Shown piece by piece: positions 58,446-64,000 of a stretch of DNA of 64,000 nt; the first letter of the stretch is position 1; each line of letters starts with the position of its first letter. The position numbers and the translations under genes were made by a program. The stretch is taken from the NCBI RefSeq assembly GCF_023284065.1, contig NZ_JAKIKP010000004.1:124001-188000 (forward strand), given 5' to 3'. The stretch is from Shewanella gaetbuli (lineage in GTDB: Bacteria > Pseudomonadota > Gammaproteobacteria > Enterobacterales > Shewanellaceae). The notes beneath the pieces were generated by a model. That model saw only the letters and a program-made list of their open reading frames with translations, did not search any database and was not told where the DNA came from.

Positions 58446-60269
58446 TTACAGGCCCAATTTTTTAAATAAACTGTCTTTAACTTTGTCTTTAGCTTCATCT
58501 GTTTGTTTTTTTAATTGCCCTTGCATTAAAGCATCAGTGTCTATGCCATATTTAGGCTCTTTAAATGTTCCACTGATTTTAAGCGGAATATCAACACCGG
58601 ATAAGTCACCAGACTCTCCACCTTGCCCCGCTAATGAACCGACAACCTTGGTAATTAATTGGTAATCAATCGCTTCACTAATAATGTTAGCCGTCCCCTT
58701 ACCATCTAATCTTATAAGCGGTGAAGCCATTGATAAATCAGGGTTTGATACTACACCTTTGGAAATATCAAAATGCCCCGTTAAACTCGTAAAATCTGTC
58801 TTGAGTTCAGAGTCATCAGTAGCGGATAAATCACCTTGTAGTTTCTTTTCAGCACTGCGGATCATTTGTGGAATATTGACACCATATAATGAACCATCAG
58901 CTACTTCAAAATTGCCCTTTGCCAATAACTGTTGCTTTAATTTACTCGGAATTAAACTTTTACCAGAGCCATTGATTTTTAAGTTAGCATTTCCTGAAAT
59001 AAGATCAACTTCGGCAAGATCAGTTAATAAAGGTCTAATCTGTACACCAGTCAATGTTTTTGCAAACTGATATGATGGCGTTTTATTGCGACCATCTAAT
59101 TTTGCGGTAACGAGGATATTGCCTTCGTATAAGTCTGCTTTTAATTGTTCGAGGTTAACAATGCCATTACGAACCGTAGCATTCATCTGCCAGTTTTGAG
59201 TCAATAAGTTATTCACTTTAATTGATTTAGCTTTTAAATCTACGCTTAAATCAATTTGCTTTAATGCCGATAAGTCAGGTTCTGTTGTTGGCTCTGGCGA
59301 AGAAGACGCTTGTTCACTGTCAGTTTGTTGTTCATTCTTTGGTAAAAGCGTGTCTAAATCTATATCACCAAATTCAACCATCACTTTAATAATAGGAATA
59401 GTGTTAGCGTAATTAACGTCAAGCATCGCTAATGCTTCAATTGAATCAACCTTTAAATCTTTTATCGCAATCTTAACGTCTTTTGTATCTAACACAGCAT
59501 TAGCACCTAGCGTTAAGCTAGATTTAATAGCTTTGTTAGGTAATGAATCACCTTCAGCAAGGTTTTCGATATCTAAATCAATCAGCTCAATAATATTAAG
59601 CTCATTAGACACTTTAATTTTACCTTCACCACTAGAGCTAACTTTCATATCTGGTAGTTGAGCATCAAATTCGTAAGCAATATTTGAAAACTCACCTAAT
59701 GAAAAGCTGTCCAAAGTAAATGACGTTAAATTAAATGTTTGGTTTGAATTAGCTTGTTCATCAATGACATTAATTTGTAAATTAGTGATTTCAATGCCTG
59801 CAATATTTAAACTAGAAAGGCTGGCTGAATGGCTAGTATCTTCAGTAGTTGGATCGCTTTGTGTGGCTTTGTCAGAGGTTGAATCTAGTCCGCTGAAACT
59901 GGTCACACCTTGCTTGTTGGTCACTAGGTTCAACTTCAGCCCGTCTAATGATAATTGCTCAATTTCTACTTGTTGACTGAATAAAGGTATCAGTGCCACA
60001 TTTGCAACGGCTTGTTTAATTTCTAACATATTGACAGGGTCAAAACCTTGCGGATTCGAAAACGTAACCTCGCCAATGTTTATCCCAAAAGAAGGGAAAA
60101 AACTCCAACTTAAATCTTGATTGATGGCTAAATCACGGCCAGTTTGCTCTTTAACTTGCTCGACTATTTGAGGTTTAAAGTCATTGATATTAAAAAATAG
60201 CGTCAGATAAGCAAATAAGCTGACTCCTAATGCAACGACAACAAACACTAACCATTTAATTAATTTCAT
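58446..60269 (-). CDS. AsmA family protein
   Basis: A protein of about 607 residues. One N-terminal membrane helix (LIKWLVFVVVALGVSLFAYL) is followed by an N-terminal AsmA block (NDFKPQIVEQVKEQTGRDLAINQDLSWSFFP) and a long beta-rich periplasmic region, the kind of groove now thought to carry phospholipids between membranes. A Ser/Glu-rich segment near the middle (about 320-345) is a linker. ATG 60269 is chosen because AAGG precedes it; an ATG 10 codons upstream lacks a site. Exact role unknown. Confidence 0.88.
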   Translation of the reverse strand: MKLIKWLVFVVVALGVSLFAYLTLFFNINDFKPQIVEQVKEQTGRDLAINQDLSWSFFPSFGINIGEVTFSNPQGFDPVNMLEIKQAVANVALIPLFSQQVEIEQLSLDGLKLNLVTNKQGVTSFSGLDSTSDKATQSDPTTEDTSHSASLSSLNIAGIEITNLQINVIDEQANSNQTFNLTSFTLDSFSLGEFSNIAYEFDAQLPDMKVSSSGEGKIKVSNELNIIELIDLDIENLAEGDSLPNKAIKSSLTLGANAVLDTKDVKIAIKDLKVDSIEALAMLDVNYANTIPIIKVMVEFGDIDLDTLLPKNEQQTDSEQASSSPEPTTEPDLSALKQIDLSVDLKAKSIKVNNLLTQNWQMNATVRNGIVNLEQLKADLYEGNILVTAKLDGRNKTPSYQFAKTLTGVQIRPLLTDLAEVDLISGNANLKINGSGKSLIPSKLKQQLLAKGNFEVADGSLYGVNIPQMIRSAEKKLQGDLSATDDSELKTDFTSLTGHFDISKGVVSNPDLSMASPLIRLDGKGTANIISEAIDYQLITKVVGSLAGQGGESGDLSGVDIPLKISGTFKEPKYGIDTDALMQGQLKKQTDEAKDKVKDSLFKKLGL

Positions 60270-60315
60270 AACCTTCCCTTGTTCTGCTAATGGAGACACA
60301 AAAAGTTAACCCATA

Positions 60316-60798
60316 TTATAGCGTTAATTTTTTGTCACATACGGCTACACCGTTTAAATCAACGTAAATCATCATGCCTGAGTGAACCAGCACATTATTC
60401 AATTCAATCGGCTCATCGACAGTTCCAAGCCCTTTTCTATTCGTTTTAATGGGATTAGGCGCTAATGCTTTCACACCAATATCCATAGTGTTTATGGCAG
60501 CTACATCTCGTATTGCACCATAGATAACAATGCCCTCCCAATGATTATCTACTGCACTTTGAGCAATAATATCCCCCAATAATGCACGGCGCAGCGAACC
60601 TCCCCCATCGACAACTAGTACTTTTCCTTTACCGGGCTGAGCTAAGAGCTCTTTCACTCTAGAATTATCTTCAAAGCATTTAACAGTTACAACTTCACCT
60701 GAAAAAATGGTTTTTTGTCCATATGTTTTCCAAGGGAATTGAATAAGATTAAGGTCTTGAGGATATTTATCGAATAAATCTGGAAGTAAATCAAGCAT
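60316..60798 (-). CDS. RraA-like protein
   Basis: A 160-residue protein of the RraA family: VVDGGGSLRRALLGDIIAQSA and GIVIYGAIRDVAAI hold the conserved Gly-Asp and Arg-Asp residues. Members either inhibit RNase E or work as 4-hydroxy-4-methyl-2-oxoglutarate aldolases; both types share these motifs and cannot be separated here. It starts upstream of the AsmA gene with about 45 bases between, so the two may be co-transcribed. Confidence 0.8.
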   Translation of the reverse strand: MLDLLPDLFDKYPQDLNLIQFPWKTYGQKTIFSGEVVTVKCFEDNSRVKELLAQPGKGKVLVVDGGGSLRRALLGDIIAQSAVDNHWEGIVIYGAIRDVAAINTMDIGVKALAPNPIKTNRKGLGTVDEPIELNNVLVHSGMMIYVDLNGVAVCDKKLTL

Positions 60799-61007
60799 AC
60801 TGCCTCCTTGTCACAAATGCTGATTTTAGACTAAAGTAAAAATGGAGTTGCTACAAGGTATTATCATTGTGATTATATACTCTATAAATCTCGGCAGTTA
60901 ACTCACATTTCCCACTACAAATAATAGATTATCGACCTATAGAAGTTTATTGATGACTATTAAGTTAAGCTTGCTTATAATTTGTTTTTTATCCAAAGCA
61001 TACTGTA

Positions 61008-61334
61008 ATGAACAACGATATCGCATTAGAAAAAGTCATTCACGCATTTGAAGAACTTGAGTTTGAACAACGAACCACGACAAACCTAGAGAATGCCCGT
61101 AGCAAACAACAGATGACAACATATTTGAAGTCACTTGATTACAGCTTACGCCGCTTACAAGTTTTACAAGAATGCGTCAATGAATTGGTTGATGAAAAAA
61201 ATCAGCAATTGCTAAAACAAGAAAAAGTGCAAACACTAAAAACTAAAATGATCAATGTGTCACGTCAATATGGCATAAGCTATCAAGAAGTGTTGAAAAT
61301 AATGCTTAATATTCAGCAAAGAAAATCAAAATAA
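61008..61334 (+). CDS. Small helical coiled-coil protein of unknown function
   Basis: A 108-residue protein, strongly helical and charged, with heptad-like Leu spacing (LKSLDYSLRRLQVLQECVNELVDEKNQQLLKQ). The C-terminal YGISYQEVLKIML recalls the closing helix of H-NS-type dimeric proteins, but the DNA-binding loop is absent. No signal peptide. The ribosome binding site is weak. It ends a single-gene unit. Confidence 0.5.
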   Translation: MNNDIALEKVIHAFEELEFEQRTTTNLENARSKQQMTTYLKSLDYSLRRLQVLQECVNELVDEKNQQLLKQEKVQTLKTKMINVSRQYGISYQEVLKIMLNIQQRKSK

Positions 61335-61421
61335 TTAGCCAAACGTTTGCGTTTAAACTCTTGGCTTTAATGAACCAGACGCTAATTAAAGTTTGTCATG
61401 TTATTCAACTATTTTGCTTAT

Positions 61422-61450
61422 AAAAAAAACGCCCCTTATGGAGCGTTTTA
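61422..61450. terminator. Terminator between the coiled-coil gene and pgm
   Basis: AAAACGCCCC / GAGCGTTTT imperfect stem with A and T runs on either side, between converging genes. Confidence 0.65.
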
Positions 61451-61468
61451 TTGTTGATAAAGCCCGGT

Positions 61469-63109
61469 TTACGATTTTAAAGCTGTATCAATCATGGTTT
61501 GTGCTTGGGTTACAATTTGTTGTAGGTGTTGCTCGCTGATAAAACTTTCAGCGTAAATTTTAAATAACGCTTCTGTGCCTGAGGGTCTTGCAGCAAACCA
61601 ACCATTGTCTGTGGTCACTTTAACACCTCCAATTTCAGCATCATTACCCGGTGCTCGAGTAAGAATGGCGGTAATTGGCTCACCAGCTAATGTATTATCA
61701 CTAAAGCTTGCTGAAGTTAAGGTTTCAAATTTCGCCTTTTTCTTCAAACTAATAGGGCTATCTATTCGGGTATAAAAACTTTCACCAAATTGTTCGGTGA
61801 GCTCTTTATAACGTTGCGCAGGAGTTTTACCCGTGACAGCGGTAATTTCAAGTGCCAGTAATGCCAATATAAAGCCGTCTTTGTCGGTACACCATGTGGT
61901 ACCATCTTGTTTTAAAAACGCAGCGCCAGCACTTTCTTCACCGCCAAATGCGATGGTATTCTGGGCTAAACCATCAACAAACCACTTAAAGCCTACTGGA
62001 ACTTCTAAACACGTTCTATTTAAACTCTGACAAACTCTATCAATCATCGCACTGGAAACTAACGTTTTTCCAATGGCCAGTTTGTCAGACCATTGTGGAC
62101 GGTGAGTGATTAAATAATCAATTGCCACTGCTAAATAATGATTAGGATTCATTAAACCAAAACCAGGACATACAATGCCGTGACGGTCATAGTCAGGGTC
62201 ATTACCCACACAAATATCAAAGTCATCAGCATGGGCCAGTAAGCCAGCCATCGCATAAGGCGATGAGCAATCCATTCTAATTTTGCCGTCCTTGTCCAAA
62301 GTCATAAAGCTAAAAGTAGGGTCGACTTTATTGTTAACAAGGGTAATATCTAAATCGTACTTGGCGGCTATCTGCTTCCAATAATAAATCCCTGAACCAC
62401 CTAATGGATCAACCCCTAACCGCAAATTAGCTTTTTTTATTGAATCAAAATCAATAACCTCGGCTAAAGAGTTAACATAAGGGGCAATAAAGTCAGTTTC
62501 GGTTATCCAGCCTGATGCGAGAGCCACACCATAATTGACCTTTTTAACTCCCGATAATTGCGAAGCTAAATAGTCATTGGCTTTGTTTTCAATTTGCTTA
62601 GTGATGTCAGCTTCTGCTGGGCCACCATGTGGAGGGTTATATTTTATTCCACCATCTTGTGGAGGATTATGCGACGGAGTAATAATTAAACCATCGGTGA
62701 GAGTATTTGAATTTTTGTTTGCACTAATAATGGCTTGTGACACCACTGGCGTTGGGGTGAAGCCATCATGTTGTTGAACTAAAACGGGAACTTGATTTGC
62801 AGTAAGCACTTCGATAACAGATAAAAATGCCGCATACGATAATGCATGGGTATCATAGCCTACTATCATTGGGCCAGTAATATTAGCCTGTTGACGGTAA
62901 TCAACTACTGACTGAGTTATAGCCCAAATGTGATTTTGATTAAAACTTGATTTTAGTGCCGTTCCACGATGACCTGAAGTACCAAAAGTGACTTTTTGTT
63001 GCACATCTTCAACATTAGGCACTAACCGATAATATAAACTCATCAACTTCGGAATATTAACTAAATCCGCTGGTACTGCTAACGTCCCTGCTCGCTCGTG
63101 AATTGTCAC
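61469..63109 (-). CDS. pgm: Phosphoglucomutase (alpha-D-glucose phosphate-specific)
   Basis: A 546-residue enzyme, the same length as E. coli Pgm, interconverting glucose-1- and glucose-6-phosphate. TFGTSGHRG begins the catalytic domain, the phospho-Ser is in TPSHNPP, the magnesium loop is DPDYDRHG, and FGGEESAG and RPSGTEALFKIY bind the sugar and phosphate. It joins the glycogen operon to glycolysis. seqA lies just upstream on the same strand (22 bases), the order known from E. coli. Confidence 0.94.
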   Translation of the reverse strand: MTIHERAGTLAVPADLVNIPKLMSLYYRLVPNVEDVQQKVTFGTSGHRGTALKSSFNQNHIWAITQSVVDYRQQANITGPMIVGYDTHALSYAAFLSVIEVLTANQVPVLVQQHDGFTPTPVVSQAIISANKNSNTLTDGLIITPSHNPPQDGGIKYNPPHGGPAEADITKQIENKANDYLASQLSGVKKVNYGVALASGWITETDFIAPYVNSLAEVIDFDSIKKANLRLGVDPLGGSGIYYWKQIAAKYDLDITLVNNKVDPTFSFMTLDKDGKIRMDCSSPYAMAGLLAHADDFDICVGNDPDYDRHGIVCPGFGLMNPNHYLAVAIDYLITHRPQWSDKLAIGKTLVSSAMIDRVCQSLNRTCLEVPVGFKWFVDGLAQNTIAFGGEESAGAAFLKQDGTTWCTDKDGFILALLALEITAVTGKTPAQRYKELTEQFGESFYTRIDSPISLKKKAKFETLTSASFSDNTLAGEPITAILTRAPGNDAEIGGVKVTTDNGWFAARPSGTEALFKIYAESFISEQHLQQIVTQAQTMIDTALKS

Positions 63110-63131
63110 TTAAATCTCCTTAAATCAAATT

Positions 63132-63857
63132 TTAAATATGTTCTGATAGGGTTAATGCTTTACATTCTTCACAGCCCAATTGAAGTAATACTTCTTTTAA
63201 AATGGTGCGTTTTTTGGCGGTATTATTGTTGGTTGATACCCAATAATTTGAGTCGCCAATTTGTTTTGGGTTGGAAGATTGGCTTGAGTCAAGCAGTGCT
63301 TGCTTAGAGCGAGCAAAATACAAGCGCCCTTTACCCTGAATGTTCAATACATTTTCAAACTGACTATTCGAACGAATAGCAAGTGCATTTAATAAAAACA
63401 TAAAACGCCCCACAGCGCCTTTTTGCTGCTCAAGCAAATGTTCATTGACAATTGAGTCGAAATCTATTTCTACGTTAGGCTCAGCCGTGTCAACGTTTTG
63501 ATGTTTTTTGTCTAATTCTATGTCAGTAGTCTGTTCAACTATCTCTGTAACAGTATTCGTTGAGCTAACTTGTGATGGCGTAACGTCAGCAATCGTAGTT
63601 GGCTCAGTGTGAATTTGCGCCCGATGATTAACCAGTTGTTCAACTATGGTTTTAGCTTTATCAAACAATGCGTCTCTGGCGTTTGAATCTAACGCATCTA
63701 AGCTTGGTTGGCTAACAGACTCAGGTTGCACATCAACAACTGGCTCAACAGGAAGATCCAATAAACGACGTAAAATTTCAGAAGCGCTTTCACCAATTCG
63801 CTCAGTTTTACTTGCGATATGACGATATAGTTCTTCATCAATTTCAATGTATTTCAT
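63132..63857 (-). CDS. seqA: Replication initiation negative regulator SeqA, long linker form
   Basis: A 241-residue protein. The N-terminal oligomerisation domain (MKYIEIDEELYRHIASKTERIGESASEILRRLL) and the C-terminal GATC-binding domain (from about 150: GRFMFLLNALAIRSNSQF...) are typical. SeqA binds hemimethylated GATC sites and delays re-initiation at oriC. E. coli SeqA is 181 residues; here a linker of about 100 residues rich in Thr, Val and acidic residues lies between the domains. ATG 63857 is chosen because AAGGA precedes it; the longer upstream frame is not conserved. Confidence 0.93.
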   Translation of the reverse strand: MKYIEIDEELYRHIASKTERIGESASEILRRLLDLPVEPVVDVQPESVSQPSLDALDSNARDALFDKAKTIVEQLVNHRAQIHTEPTTIADVTPSQVSSTNTVTEIVEQTTDIELDKKHQNVDTAEPNVEIDFDSIVNEHLLEQQKGAVGRFMFLLNALAIRSNSQFENVLNIQGKGRLYFARSKQALLDSSQSSNPKQIGDSNYWVSTNNNTAKKRTILKEVLLQLGCEECKALTLSEHI

Positions 63858-64000
63858 TTCAATCATCCTTTTGTTCTGATTCTTATAATTAACATGGTTT
63901 ATGCAGAGGCCATTATTATGTAAAACATTGATCAATTTAGATCGATTATTTTGTCAGTTTAAGCCAAGCATCACCTAAGAATAAAGCCCCTTATGGATAA

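Overview
The window looks like chromosomal DNA of a moderately AT-rich marine gammaproteobacterium, most probably Shewanella. Three things point there: a ccoNOQP-fixH-ccoI-ccoS-safE-fnr(etrA)-uspE-ttcA cluster, a malQ-glgB-glgX-glgP-glgC-glgA glycogen operon, and gene orders dnaQ/rnhA/yafS/gloB/mltD and seqA-pgm. The species cannot be fixed from the sequence alone.

Layout. 0-6 kb: a DUF885 lipoprotein, an orphan OmpR-type response regulator with a Fur-like box at its start, an M14 carboxypeptidase, a zinc-ribbon membrane protein with a YeaC homologue, and an SPFH protein. 6.3-13.7 kb: an IS4-like transposase scrap, a CPBP membrane protease, ansA, sppA, divergent fadH, and a PL7 alginate-lyase lipoprotein. 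14.1-26.5 kb: the glycogen operon for synthesis (glgC, glgA, glgB) and breakdown (glgP, glgX, malQ); pgm at 61.5-63.1 kb supplies the glucose-1-phosphate link. 26.5-29.2 kb: a conserved cytosolic protein of unknown role, a YfbR-like nucleotidase, and a small secreted RcnB/CigR-like protein.

29.4-36.1 kb is the accessory part. Five decayed copies of one IS6-family insertion sequence, all in the same orientation, sit among small ORFs that are mostly membrane proteins or unknowns. No copy keeps a full transposase. The interval also holds a broken zinc-ribbon gene, a coupled pair made of a small Gly/Ala-rich peptide ending CGCN and a 127-residue protein, and about 1.1 kb with no recognisable gene.

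36.1-48.8 kb: a Fur-controlled small Cys protein, an HD-GYP response regulator, and the cbb3 oxidase region with its assembly genes and the oxygen sensor EtrA/FNR. Two FNR-type boxes lie between ccoN and a divergent lipoprotein gene, so the cluster probably contains its own regulator. 48.9-64 kb is housekeeping: DUF2987-like and YvcK-like proteins, an aspartate/aromatic aminotransferase, two identical tRNA-Asp genes, dnaQ, rnhA, yafS, gloB, mltD, AsmA, an RraA-like protein, pgm and seqA.

No CRISPR array, rRNA, prophage or complete defence system was seen. The parts most worth a second look are the IS6 array with its cargo ORFs, the coupled CGCN-peptide pair, the tandem Fur boxes with the small Cys protein, the HD-to-HE change in the YfbR homologue, and the degenerate receiver of the orphan response regulator.
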